Assembly: GCA_015847255.1 (NCBI GenBank)
Contig: JADLZK010000232.1
Coordinates: 62,001-126,000, forward strand
Direction of reading: 5' to 3'
Source: Hyparrhenia diplandra
Taxonomy: Eukaryota > Streptophyta > Magnoliopsida > Poales > Poaceae
Length of the DNA stretch: 64,000 bases
A program made the position numbers and the translations under genes. Below are positions 46,561 to 58,040 of this stretch, one piece after another (the first letter of the stretch is position 1; every line of letters begins with the position of its first letter). The notes below the pieces were generated by a model. It did no database searches. It was not told the DNA's origin and saw only the letters and a program-made list of their open reading frames with translations.

Positions 46561-48310
46561 GGTAGTTCTCCCGGTGGAGGTACTTCAATAGAGGTTCTCT
46601 CGGTCGGGGGCTTCGCCGACCGCCATGGCCTCGGGCCCGTCCCGTTCGAAGTTGTCTCCGCTTGACCCTCGAGGGTACTTCCCGGGAGTGTACTTAAACG
46701 AGGGCTCGTTGAGATCTCGGGTGAGTACGTTCGGGAACAGTTCCTCGTGTCGCAGCGACCTTGGCAAGTTCATCCGCAGCCTTCGTTGTAGCGTCTTGGG
46801 TGTGCTTGTGCTCAAGCCCATGGAACTTTTCCTCCGGTTCTGCGCACCTCTTGGCAATACGCTTCCCATCTTGGGGTCGTGGCACGCCGAGGCCTTCATG
46901 ACTTGGTCAATAACCAGTCGAGAATCCCCTCGTTTCCAACCGCCGGATCCCGAGCGTCCGGGCGATCCGGAGACCATTGACCGGTGCCTCGTATTCGCGG
47001 CGTTGTTGGAGGTCGGAAATGCAGCCGGATGGCGCATCTTGTGTGAACCCCCGAGGGTGAGATGAAGAGCAAACCCGCCCCCGCACCCGTCTTCAACATG
47101 GACCCGCCGAATACATGGTCCAAAGACTCGGCCCGGATTGGTGCCGGGGCGCTTGCGTGATCGTCCATTCGCCACAAAATCGGCGAGGACTTGAGACTTT
47201 ATCGCCTTGCGAGGCAGAATGATATTGTCTCGCCCATGAGCTCCACCGCCCACTTCGCCACTCTTCCCGTGGCCTCTCGGTTCTCGATGATCTCCCGAGG
47301 GGAATGAGGATACCACGGCGACCGGGTGCGCGAGGAAGTAGTGGCGAAGTTTTCTTCGTGGTACAAGACGATGGTGTACGCCAGCAGTTTTTGCATTTGC
47401 GTAGTACCGAGTCTTGGTGTCGGAAAGCACCTCACCGATGAAGTACATGTGGGGGCATTGTACCGCAATATGTGCCCTCTTCCCGACGCTCCACCACGAC
47501 TCACCGCACCGACTACCGTGTAGTGGCCGTGACATAGAGGAGCAGTGGTCTCTCCTGGGTTTGGCGGCACCGTGACAGGTGGACTAGTCGGGGAGCTTCT
47601 TGAGGTTGCCGAGGGCTTGTTCGGCCTCGGGGTCCGTGCAAAGTGCTCGTCTTGCGAAGGAGCCGATAGAGGGAGGCCCTTTCCCCAGAGGGGGAGATGA
47701 ACCCGCTTAGTGAAGCAAAGGCAGCCCATAACCTTCCGAACTCCTTTGAGGTCCCGGATTGGCCCAATCTTCGTGATTGCGTCAACCTTGGTTGGGTTTG
47801 CTTCGATGCCTCGTTGTGAGACGATGAAGCCCAAAGAAGATTCCTGGGGACCCTAAACATGCATTTTTCGGGGTTGAGCTTGACTCCCTTCTTGTTTAGA
47901 CACTTTCGAAGGTTTTTTCCCAGGTCTCCCCACGAGGTCCGCATTTTTCTTGGATTTGACCACTATGTCATCGACATAGGCTTCCACGATCCTCCCCGAT
48001 GAGTTCTCCGAAGATGATTTGCATGCACCGCCTGGTACGTTGCCCCGGTTCCTCACCGAAGGGCATTGTGAGGTAGCAATACATCCCGAAGGGTGTTATG
48101 AACGGTCGCGAGCGGGTCGGACTCTTTCATTTTGATCCGTGGTAACCGGAATATGCATCGAGAAAGGACAAAGTTTCGCATCCCGCGGTGGAGTCGACAA
48201 TTTAGTCGATTCGAGGCAAAGGAAAGGGAACTTTTGGACATGCTTTGTTGAGACTAGTGTAGTCCACACACATCCTCCATTTCCTATTCTTTTTCTCTAC
48301 TAATACGAGG
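46561..48310 (-). pseudogene. Reverse transcriptase and RNase H region, broken
   Basis: The reverse-transcriptase active-site block YVDDIVVKSKKNADLV lies at about 47985-47935, followed by KLNPEKCMF, then MGFIVSQRGIEANPTKVDAI (47834 onwards) and PVTVPPNPGETT. The RNase H tether and RNase H remnants (WAVELMGETISF, KSQVLADFVANG, LFISPSGVHTR) run to about 46900. Blocks sit in different frames because of small insertions and deletions, for example GGGG at about 47933. Confidence 0.82.
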
Positions 48311-49446
48311 ATTAGCTAACTACTCGGGTGGAATACTTCCTTTATGAATCCGCCTCACGAAGCTTGTGGATCTCCTCGCCGATGATCTTTCGCTTGGCGT
48401 CATCAAACGGGCGCAAGCGCCGCATGATTGGCTTTGAGCCCGGCCGGATGTCTAGGGAGTGCTCGGTGACATCCTCGGTATGCCCGCATGTCCGAGGGTC
48501 CCCACGCAAATGTCTTGGCGTTCACCGAGGAAGTCGACGAGCACCGCTTCCTATTTCGGATCCAGCTCGAAAGCCGATGGTCAACACCTTCTCCTTGATT
48601 TGCTTGGGATCAAGTGGGATCTACTTGGTGCCCGAGGAGGGCTCAAAAGCTCCTCAGCCACGGGCGCTTGGCCTCGTGCTCGATCGTGATCTCGCCGAAG
48701 CTCTTCTTTGTGTCGGCAATGAGTGCCTCGGGCGATGGCGAAGCGCCTCGGCGCTCCACGCTCTCTACATCGCACTCATATGCATGATGGTGCGAGGGCC
48801 GGTCGTGATGACACCCCGGCCCCCCGGCATCTTGAGCTTGAGGTAGGTGTAGTTTGGGACCGCCATGAATTTGGCATAGCAAGGCCGCCCAGGAGTGCGT
48901 GGTATGTACCTCGGACCCCGAGGATCTCAAAGTGAGAGTCTCTTGCCACGAAGTTCGAGGGGTCCGAAAAATGCCGGGCAGTCAATCCGCCGAGGGGGGC
49001 CGGTTGCTTGCCGGGACGACATTGGTTGAATGCCGGCCCCCCGGGCGGATCTTGGACTTGTCCACCCCGAGGAGGTCGAGTGTTTCCTCATAGATGAGGT
49101 TGAGGTCGCTTCCTCCGTCCATGAGGACCTTGGTGAGCGGGTATTGGCAATGATGGGATCCACCACTAATGGATAAGCCCCCGGTTTGGGATGTGCCGAG
49201 GGTGATCCGACCGGGTCGAAGGTGATGGCTTGATCCGACCACTTGCGCAGCCTTCGGGATCGCCGCTCGGCCGCATATACCTCCCGCCGCTCCTTCTTGC
49301 ATTGCCGTACCGACATGTTGCCGGTGTTGCCGCCAAAGATCATGAAGCAGCTTGTTCACCTTCGAAACCCCGCCTCCCCTAAGACGCCCTCGGGCGCTCC
49401 TTCCTCCTCCTCGAATGGCCCCGAAGTTTGGCGGATGTTTGCGCAC
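48311..49446 (-). pseudogene. Protease and gag-pol junction region, broken
   Basis: LMDGGSDLNLIY, the aspartic-protease active-site block of this lineage (D-G-G-S), occurs at about 49130-49090 within frame 49446-48982, followed by GVDKSKIRPGG. The stretch down to 48311 should join protease to reverse transcriptase but is heavily frame-shifted. Confidence 0.7.
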
Positions 49447-50160
49447 CGCTTTGCACTCCTCGAGGGTGTGCTTGACCGAAACCGTGGTTCTCGCACGGCT
49501 TTTTGAGCATGCCGCCGGTTTTCGTGGCGGGGCCGGGGCCCTCTGCGGTCGACCATGGCCACCATGTCTTCATCGTCGTGCGTTGGGGGGTTTGACCCTT
49601 GCCCTTGCGGCTCTTGTCCTTTTTCTTCTTCTTCTTGCCCTCCCGAGGTGGGGATCCCTGGGTCTTCTTCCTTGCGCTTTCCTTTGCCCGCGTTGATTGA
49701 ACAAAGCCCCGACGACCTCTTCTCCTTCGGGCGAACTTGGTGGCGATGTCCATCAGCTCGTTCGCCTAGGTCGAGTCCGGCGCCCTAGCTTTTTTCACGA
49801 GGTCACGGCAAGAGGTGCCGGCCAAGAAGGCCCCTATGACGTCGAATCCGTCACGTTAGGGAGCTCGGTCCGTTGCTTTGAGAAGCGTCGGATGTAGTCG
49901 CGCAAGGACTCGTCGGTTTCGGGCGGCAGTTCGGAGGTCCCATGAGTTACCCGGGCGCGGTATGTGCCTCCCCGGGAAATTCCCTCGGAAGGTCCTCTCC
50001 AAGTCCTGCCCAGTTTGATATGAGGTCGGTGGAAGGTGTTCCGGCCAGGGCCCTAGGCCGAAGTCGGAGGGAATGCAGGGCAAATTTCCGATTATTACTT
50101 TGTCATCATGTGCCCCTATGAACCGGCATGCCCTCCGATAGTCGGCCAACCATACCTCAG
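49370..50160 (-). pseudogene. gag region, broken
   Basis: Gag-type blocks DLERTFRGNF, RPGNSWDLR (50080-49930) and, further on, ELMDIATKFA-like (49753), a Lys-rich stretch (GKKKKKKDKSRKGKG) and PCENHGF with a following H and C, which resembles the zinc-knuckle area of these elements. Gag forms the particle that packages element RNA. Frame is lost at several points. Confidence 0.7.
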
Positions 50161-51724
50161 GACGAGTCTCCCCGAGTACTTCGATGTGGTGGGAGGCTGA
50201 GCCGCAGGGAGTGGCGCCCTCCCGATATCCCTTGTGAAGGCCCCAGGTCCGGTGGATCCGGGAGTACCGGTCTTCCCGGCCGCACTTGCGCGTCTCGTCC
50301 CCGCCGACCGCCCCCGAGGTGAGCGCCCGCTGGCGACCCGTTGTCGCCGATTTCCTTCCGTGAGGTCGGGAGCGCCTCGGTTATGGTCTCGGCGGGGTCT
50401 TGGCGCGCCTCGGTAGGCGGTTGTTGCGGTTGTCGACCAGGGCGTTCCCGGACCCGGCCCTTGCAGAGGCTCGGCTGCGGTTCTCGGGTCGGAGCCCCCG
50501 CCGACTTTGCTCGACTCCTCCCGTCGTCGTGACGCCGCGGCCCGATCCCCGGCGGAGCTCTCCTTTGTTGTACACCGCCTGCCGAGGAGATGTCGCAGGC
50601 CCTCACGAACGCGCCTTCCCTCGGCGGTAGAGGGTTCGGGCATCGCCGCATACAAAGATGGCGGCCGCCACGCTGAGGCCGCCTCGCTGAACGGGGCCGC
50701 TATGTCGAAGTGGTGGTACCCCGTCAGTCCGCCACATCCGCCGTTGCGATCACGGGCGCCCTGGGGCCCGCCGCTGGCGGGCTGCTCCGCTTGGATGTTA
50801 CGCCTCGATCGCCGGCCGCGGCGGACTCGCTTTCGGATGCGGTCTGCGGATCCCGCAGCCGCGCGATTTCGCCGGCCAGCGCCGGGCGCCTGCATGGCCG
50901 GACAGGGGCGGAAGTTGCTGGCGCCGCAGCCGCGCCCGCCAGTGGGGTATCGCCCGCCTCATCTTCGTCGGAGACGTCGGTGAGGCGGCCATCTTGCTCC
51001 GGGATCTCTATATATTGAAGCATTCCAGCGTGGGGTCATAATGTCGCCCCGTCGCCGGTTCGGGCGCCGAACGCGGAGGAAGTCCTGTTCTCCGGACGGT
51101 AGTGCGATTCCGCCCGTTCTCGGGACCGGCCCCAATCGTGCCTCGGGCGAAGGCGTGATGGGGTCGCGGCATCCCGCTGGATCGCTCTTCCGCGACATTG
51201 TCCGTGGATAGCGTTCCCGTGGGACGACGGAGGTCTGGCCGATGCTCTCCTCGCGCCGATTTGAAGTTTCCCGTGGCGAGGATTTGCGGAATCCTTCCGG
51301 CACCCTTGCAGCGTGGGACGCGTTTTCCCGACGATTAGGGTTTTCGGGCATCCCGCCACCCGGGCGAGCCGGGGAAGGATTTCGGTGCCTAGGGTTCCAG
51401 GGACCCTCACGTGAGGAGTCGACGACAGGCGCGCGTCGTCGGACGGAAGTCCGATGCGAAAATGCGCCTTGTGCGCCGGTGGGTTCGCTTTGCCCGCCTT
51501 GCGCGCGGCGGTCGTGGTGGCGACACGCCAAGATCGGGCGATATCGCTCTTCTTTTCGCCGTCATGTCCGGCAAAAGGATCATCTCATAGTTGTGACCAA
51601 GCGCCACGAACTCCGGCGTTCGAAACGGCGGTGTTCAGCGCGGGAGCTCGTCTTTCCGGCGAAGCGGTGGAAACGAAGATGGAAACGCCATGAGGGCTAA
51701 CGGAGATGTGGATTGCACACAGCG
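50161..51724 (-). other. 5' leader and gag N-terminal region
   Basis: GC-rich sequence between the primer-binding region and the recognisable gag blocks. Long frames (50895-50116, 51531-50959) are open, are rich in Arg, Pro and Ala, and show no domain I can name. It should contain the untranslated leader, the packaging region and the variable gag N-terminus. Confidence 0.4.
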
Positions 51725-51746
51725 CGGCCCTACCGGGCTAGCCAAT
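51725..51746 (-). other. Probable primer-binding site region
   Basis: Immediately inside the 5' LTR, minus-strand TTGGCTAGCCCGGTAGGG resembles the TGGCGCGCCAGGTAGGGG form common in grass gypsy elements, with several differences. The tRNA used is not clear. Confidence 0.4.
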
Positions 51747-53024
51747 CGCCGGCGTTCCGAGGACCGGGGTGCCTCGGGTGCGGCAATAAAGAATTTCTAG
51801 GGCGTGTGCCTCCTCCCCAATGGCGTGGCGCAAGATGGACACGGACACGGCGGGTTTATCCCGGTTCAGCCAACGGGGCCCTCGTCCGCCCGGGTGGTGT
51901 CTCGCCGTGTTACCTCGCGCTCAAAGGAGAGCTTGTAGTAGGGGTTACAAGCGGCGTGAGGGAGAGAAGTCGGGTCTCAAGCCCCACGATCGTGGTAGTG
52001 GTGGTGGTGGTCGGTTTTCTCCCGGCCCGATTCGGGTCCGGATCCCCGCTAATGGGGCATTACTCCCCCTTTATAGAGGAAGAGGGAGGTAATGTTTACA
52101 TATGTGGGTGCCTAGGTGGCTAATTCCCGAGGCTATACTTGTTGCATGTGCGGCCGAGGGTTGCTTGGCTTGATGTCGCTTGATGAAGACACGCTGGCTC
52201 TTGATCCGATGGCGCACGGCCGCTCCCCGGTGGGCCCCGAGAGGTCGTGAGGCGTCCCTCACAGTCCGCATGGCGAGGGCGGCCCTAGGGACGCCGGTTG
52301 CGGCGTGTCATGAGCCCGAGGGTCCCGCCCAACGTGGCGCCTTGGCTGTATTTCGAAATGAACAAGGTTGTCCCGGTTTCCGTGCCGGGCGGCGAATATG
52401 TCACCGTTCAGTTTTCGAGTCCCATCCGGATTTGGGAAGTGATCTAGCAGTCATTTGATCGGGCGTGACCGATGGTTCCCCGCGCCCGTCGTGTGACCGC
52501 ATTAAAATGCAAAAGCTTTCCCCTTCCTTTAGACGGAACCTCCCATACCCGAGGGTCGGGGCCACCTGGTGAGCTGGAGCACACCTCGCCCGAGGATGGA
52601 GAGCCGGGTCTCCCTGGGCGAAGCGATTTTGCGCCCGAGGGTGGTGAGCTAGGCCACCCGGCGAGGCGGAGATTTCTCGTCCGAGGCCGGTGAGCTAGGC
52701 CACCCCTAAAGACGGAGATGGGGCCGAGTCCGAGCCGGGGTTGGTGATGACGTGAGCGCCTCGTTCTCCGGTCTTGTAAAGGCCCCCGACCTTGTCCTTC
52801 GAGCATAGCGAAGCCCGGGTCGACGTCTTCGCCGGGCAACCCAAATGGCCGCCAGGCCGGGCCCGGCCATGCATGCGCCGTGGCTCTTGGCTCGGGTCCG
52901 TCGCCCGCCGGGTCGCCCTTCTAAGTGGGATGATGGCAAAGTTAGGTTTTTACCGGGCCCCGATGGGCCTAAGCAGATTCTCGTTGTTTGAGAATGTTTC
53001 GGGCCCACATTTAGGTCCCCGATA
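51747..53024 (-). repeat. 5' LTR
   Basis: Nearly 1.28 kb, colinear with the 3' LTR. Its inner end is altered (the TGTCGG motif reads CGCCGG) and its outer end reads GATA instead of GACA on plus. A minus-strand TATA box, CTATAAAGGGGG, at about 52075-52064 should drive element transcription toward lower coordinates. Confidence 0.9.
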
Positions 53025-53377
53025 ATGTTGTATATGTCGCACACATCATTTGCAACTATGTATTCAAAACGTTTCAACCGTTTTTTGAGCAATATGTTAA
53101 AGTACTTCATGTTTCAATAGGAAGCAAGCGCATGGTGAGACGATTCCACGCGGGAAGCGATGCGGTCATATGTAGTCCCCGTCTACATGCACATAAGCAA
53201 ATACGGGCGCGCAATAGCAAAGCCAAAAGAGTAGAGCGGACAACGAGATAAGGCCCATGTCAAAGCGGGCACATACGGGATAGGTGTATGGATGGGCGTC
53301 CGATGGGAATGTACCCATCGGACGTCCCAGCCGTATTCACCGCCGCATCAAATTCTCTATCCTCGTTTTTCTCTTCT

Positions 53378-53407
53378 CTCTCTTTTTTTTTTTTTTTTTT
53401 TTTTTTT
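53378..53407. repeat. Poly-T tract
   Basis: Nearly 28 consecutive T preceded by a TCTC-rich stretch. It could be the tail of a minus-strand retroposon next to the older repeat. Confidence 0.6.
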
Positions 53408-54230
53408 ATGAAAGGGAGGTATATCCTCCTAGACAAGAGAAAATTGTCCCTGGGCCCTGGCACTTAGTTGGGTCGTGTCTGGGCCTAGCTCGACAAGGCC
53501 TTTTGAGTAGCACCGAAGCCCAAGCGGCATGCCAATCACGCATCTTGGCCCATTCGATGGCTGTCATCTTGGCCCAACTCGAAGGAAGTTCGCTCTTCCT
53601 GACCCACATGGGTCCAGCAAAGAGACCACCAGGCCCACGAGGTCACAAGACCTTTTCCCCACCGAATTCAGCTTTGCTCCGCGCCGTTGGAACGCATCGC
53701 TTCCGAGTCCGGCAGCCCGCCACCGATCTCCCCCGCCGGCACACACACACACACACCCTGAGCGAGAGTCACCCCGCCGGCCACTGCGCCGTCATCTCCG
53801 CACATGCCGGTGAGCCACAGCATACACAGGTGAGCCGGAGACTCCCCGCAATCCCTCAGCTCGCCCGCGATCCGGCCGTTTGTCTGTCGGTGTCTGAATT
53901 CCTTTGGATAGACGACGATGTGCAGAGAATGTAGGGGCGTATCCAGCAGCCTGCTGCACAGCATGCAGGCACGTACGTACAGCAGCTAATTAACTAGCAC
54001 CTGAGCGCGGCCTGAGCCTCCGCCAATCCTAAACGCATCATGCATGTGACGCGCCATTAATCCCCCCCATCCCCGTCAGGCCCGGATAGATTCAAGGTTT
54101 CAGGATTTCAGGACCAGAAAAGGGTCTCAGTTCAGGCTACAACCTGGATGGCACAGCGCCGCGCCCGCGCCCGCGCCCGAAATCAGATAGCGACGCACAC
54201 TAGAGACTGGCTATAGAGTGGCCAGGCCGC
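53408..54230. other. Intergenic
   Basis: Mixed composition with an AC microsatellite (53741-53755) and GCGCCC repeats (54158-54178). Open frames here are composition effects. Confidence 0.4.
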
Positions 54231-54860
54231 CGTATATATAGGCCGGGCTTGCTCGATCGATAGATGTGGTATATGCCGTATATGCCTCGCTCATGTTAAT
54301 TAGCCGTTGTGCTCTCCATCAGTGTACGTGTACGTATACGTACGGCGAGCCATGTGTCACCGCGGCGCGATGACGAAGCCCGGGCCGGCCGGCCGCGAGA
54401 GACACGCGGGTGCTTGCCTGGTACGCGCGCCATGCTGCTCTGCGGTGCTCACTGGTCACCGCGTCAGGCGGGCAGTTTGCTCCTAGCAGCTCGGGACTCC
54501 GGCCGGCTAGCACCTTTGGCTCACATGCCTTGCCTGCATGCGTGCAGTACAGAGGAGCGAGATTGCAGGGGGCAACATGCAGGGGTAACGACGGCGAGTA
54601 GCGTCCGGTCGCCAGTCACATGCTGATGCTTGCTTGCCTTGCCGCCATGCCATTGCCATGCATGCATGTGATGGATCGGAGTCGGAGGAGTCGCCAAGGA
54701 GGGAGATAGATGATGCTTGTGGATTGTGTATAGCCACATCTGGAGGAGATCCAGAAGATGGTTGTGGAGGCTGCCAATCGAAGCTCAACACGGCGATTCA
54801 GAGTAACAAGGACTGAATTGAAGTTGAAGGACTGAAGAAGAAGCGTCCTTTTTGTTTTCT
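54231..54860 (+). other. Possible short transcription unit with TATA box
   Basis: GTATATATAGGCC at 54231-54243 is a good core promoter. Downstream, an ORF at 54634-54816 encodes 60 residues with an acidic segment and two CxxC pairs (CGLC, CGGC; DACGLCIATSGGDPEDGCGG), ending QSNKD. I recognise no family. The first 25 residues are low complexity from a CATG-rich repeat, so the true start is unsure. It could be a small zinc-binding peptide, a last exon, or a non-coding RNA. Confidence 0.25.
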
Positions 54861-57800
54861 CTGTATGTCACGTCGTCCTTAATCCTTTACAGTTCTGATG
54901 AAATCATTTTTCATCAGTTAATCTCGAGGTCCAGCACACACCAGACACCATAGTTACTCCTCCAATCAGCTGCGCTGCGAGACGAATTTAAGAAGCAGCA
55001 AATACCTGACTGTAATTAATAAACGAAGCAAATACTGACGACGACGACGACGAGGGGGGACAGCGTGCTCATCGTCGTCGGCAGGAGACGGAATGGACCG
55101 CCTGTACGTGTCTGCTCACGGCGATTACAGTTACAGCCGCTGTGATGCCTGCACAGTGGCGGAGTTATGTGTGCAGGAACAAATGAACAGGACGCGAGAG
55201 GCTCTCAGCTCGCTAATGGACCAAGGACCAAGTACATGCATTGAGGTGTTGCCACATATATACAGCTGGAGCTGGTGTGGTGGTCATATATCCATCGACC
55301 TTTTACACACCGTGACCACCAGCTCCCGGTTCTTGTACAGTTTTATGTACTGTAGGCAGCATATACCTTACTACCCCAGCTGCTGCTGCTGCTGCTGCAG
55401 CAACTGCATGCAATGCAATGAAGAAGCAGGGGGCCATGGAGCAGCGCGCGCGGCAATGGCTTCAGATTTTGTGTGCTCCACCTCCACCGCACGGTGGATG
55501 CCATGCCACTGCTACGATGCCCGCAGCACTAAAATGGGTGTAAATATATGCCTGATGATGATGATGATGATGATGATAAGGAGGAGGGCTTCCTTTTTCA
55601 CGTGACACTGGCACATGGGCCCGATGCTAACGCTAGTCTTCCGGTGAAAAAGATTTATAGTGAATTATTATATATGTACTATATAAAGTAACTGTTCCAT
55701 GATATGTTTGTTGATATAGATTGATGGCAATAGCTAGAAAGTTAGTAAACTTCAGTGCAAGTATTCTTTTCTACCGTTTTAGATATGGCGGTGTGCGCTT
55801 AGATATTTTTCTCTGTGTTTTCGCTTTCATCATCTGTGTTGTGTGGGCTTAGATATTTTCTTCCCTTGGGGAATATATATGGGGAGAGTATTATGTACTT
55901 CAATTCCCAGCTTGATCTTGACAGCTATAGGTTTTGCAACAAGGTTAGTTTCTCTTATATTCTTTTTAAGAGTAGTAGAAGACGTGGAAAAGGTGTCGAG
56001 TCGCTTTTATGTTTTCGGATGAGCATCGAATCACTCCCATCGCAATCGCCTTTTAGTAATATATATATATAATCGCTGGTTAGACATGCATTTTAATCAA
56101 CCGTACCAACCACGTATGCGAGCCTTATTAAGCTCCTAATTAATTTCCTACAATTAACAGTCAGGTACAGGCGGTCCATTCCGTCTCTGTTGAAAATGTT
56201 TTGGCATAGGCATAGTACTGGGCCCGCCGAACAAAATTTCCATTGCTTGTACTTTGTACATATCTCCTAGACTAGTTATCCAGTTTAATTTATTTTTTCT
56301 CTAAAAACAGTTCTAAGTTTTAAAATTAAATTGCACTAATCTAGGAGATAATTAACAAAGAGACATTTAAAGGCGCCTGCAACCCCACAAATATTACAGC
56401 TGAAATGTGTTTGTGTTTTTATTTGTCATTTAAAAAAAAAAAAACTGTTGGCTACTAGGAACTAGCATACTTGTTGTAATTTGGATATATATCCTCAAGA
56501 AACATCGAGGCATCGACTAAAATACGACAATTACTTTCATCACCCAATAAAACACATTTCGTTTGTTCCTACATTTTCACAATGTTATACTAGCTACTTT
56601 ATATATCGTCAGGTTTTATTTGTTTTCATTGTTCATTTTATGTGTTCAGGCTTGCCGTCAGATTTTCCTTCATATCAAACTCCACAGGTTGTTAGGTCTA
56701 ATTTATTTCTTTTAAACATGCTTCTTTGGAATTTAGTTATGAAACAATGGAGATAGCAATCATCTTAAACCGAAGCCACTCCCTCATTTTTCAAATTATA
56801 ATACGATTTAGCTTTTCTAGATACATTTTCTTACGGAACTTTCTAGACAACACATTACATAGCTTTACTATGAATCTAGACATTGATCGAATTAGCTCTA
56901 TATCACAATCTCAGCTAGCTAGTTTATGTGTGTCTGACAAATAATGTTGCAACGGTGTTATTTATATATGGTCTGGGTGTTCATATTAGATTCATATATA
57001 TATATGTGCCCATTGAACTGGAACTAATAATCAGTTGGTAATTAAGGCTATGCTTAATTGGTTGTAAGAGCTTTTCATGTATCTAAATTGATCGATCTCA
57101 AGGCAGTTGCTTGATTGAATATGATCAAGACATATCCGGCCAGCTAGCTACTCGCCTTTTGGGCTAATAATAATTGAAAGATGATATCAAACATTGACAA
57201 GATGGCTGCTTGGTCGTGTAATACCCAGCCAGACCAACAGTTCGACGATTCCATCACATCTGTTCTCTAATAATAGTGGCCTTGGTGAACAAAGAGACAT
57301 ATATCAAACAGTACCATGATAATTATTAGATCTACCTAATCAGGCTCACACAGTCAGAGAGATATGTAAGTGCCAAAGCCATTAATGCATAAGACAATTC
57401 CATCTCACCAAATAACAGTGATTACACGTGAGATTAGTATTATTATTGATCGATACGCCATCATCTAGCTACAGTGCAGGTCGCTGATAAAGCTAGCACA
57501 ATGTTACTTCAGAAATGAACTATCCTGGAGAGGTCCCTATTAGCTTTCCTTTCACCTTCAAGGAGCCATCACACCCCCACACCCTGGCTACTACTATACC
57601 ATTGATAGGGTATCGTGCTCATGCTTGTAAGGACCATCAATCATATTTTTATTTCTTCGTAGGCAGTTCAGATCTTCCATTCAAAATTGTGTAACCTACA
57701 CGAATACTACCATAGTTTATTTAATCACCTGCATTTTTTTTCCACTACGGTCCCACCTACTGTATAATATATGCCTTAGTTCTGAAATAGAATGCACGTT

Positions 57801-58040
57801 TGATCTCACTAATTCCTTCTTCCACCGGAAATCTAATGGATCTCTAGTAGTGTACATATATATATATGAAAAAGCGATATATTGTCTTAAGAAATTAATG
57901 AAATCCTAATCAAACTACAGTTCATATATACTTTTCTAGAACACTAATTCACGTATATTTGGGGTTTTGGGGTTGGGGGTTGGGCTTCCCACGTACTTGT
58001 TTCAAAACAAAAGTCTCATTTTTAGGGAACGGGGAGAGGA
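54861..58040. other. Gene-poor AT-rich intergenic DNA
   Basis: Microsatellites at 55379-55400 (CTG) and 55554-55577 (GAT) lie inside a chance 170-codon frame (55093-55605). TA-rich tracts at 56058-56071 and 57856-57868, and a GAAA repeat at 58105-58124 just beyond. No exon, RNA gene or transposon end that I can support. Confidence 0.4.

Larger units (their letters stand above)
38658..53024 (-). mobile_element. Ty3/gypsy LTR retrotransposon, TAT-lineage-like (RIRE2/Grande type), defective
   Basis: The element is ~14.4 kb in minus orientation. LTRs of about 1.3 kb are at both ends, flanked by ATGTT target duplications (38653-38657 and 53025-53029). Order on the minus strand: 5' LTR, primer-binding region, gag, protease, reverse transcriptase, RNase H, integrase, then ~5 kb holding a gene on the opposite strand, polypurine tract, 3' LTR. 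Integrase after RNase H places it in Ty3/gypsy. The antisense extra gene between integrase and 3' LTR is characteristic of Grande/RIRE2-like TAT elements. All ORFs are broken by many small indels, so it cannot encode its own proteins as sequenced. Confidence 0.92.
37561..53361. mobile_element. Older repeat interrupted by the LTR retrotransposon
   Basis: The sequence left (37577-38657) and right (53025-53345) of the retrotransposon belongs to one host repeat, split by the insertion. The pair is bounded by an identical 16-base direct repeat (CATCAAATTCTCTATC at 37561-37576 and 53346-53361). GGACGTCCGA palindromic motifs sit near both ends (about 37631 and 53320), with weak inverted similarity around them. 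The interior is rich in TTGTTGCAA-type motifs (38140-38640). About 1.4 kb once the insertion is removed; the class is undetermined. Confidence 0.5.

Noticed and set aside
53284..53934. A 216-codon frame
   Set aside because: Includes a poly-Phe stretch from the poly-T tract at 53378-53407 and crosses a repeat boundary.
55093..55605. A 170-codon frame
   Set aside because: Contains poly-Cys and poly-Met stretches from CTG and GAT microsatellites; no promoter or homology.
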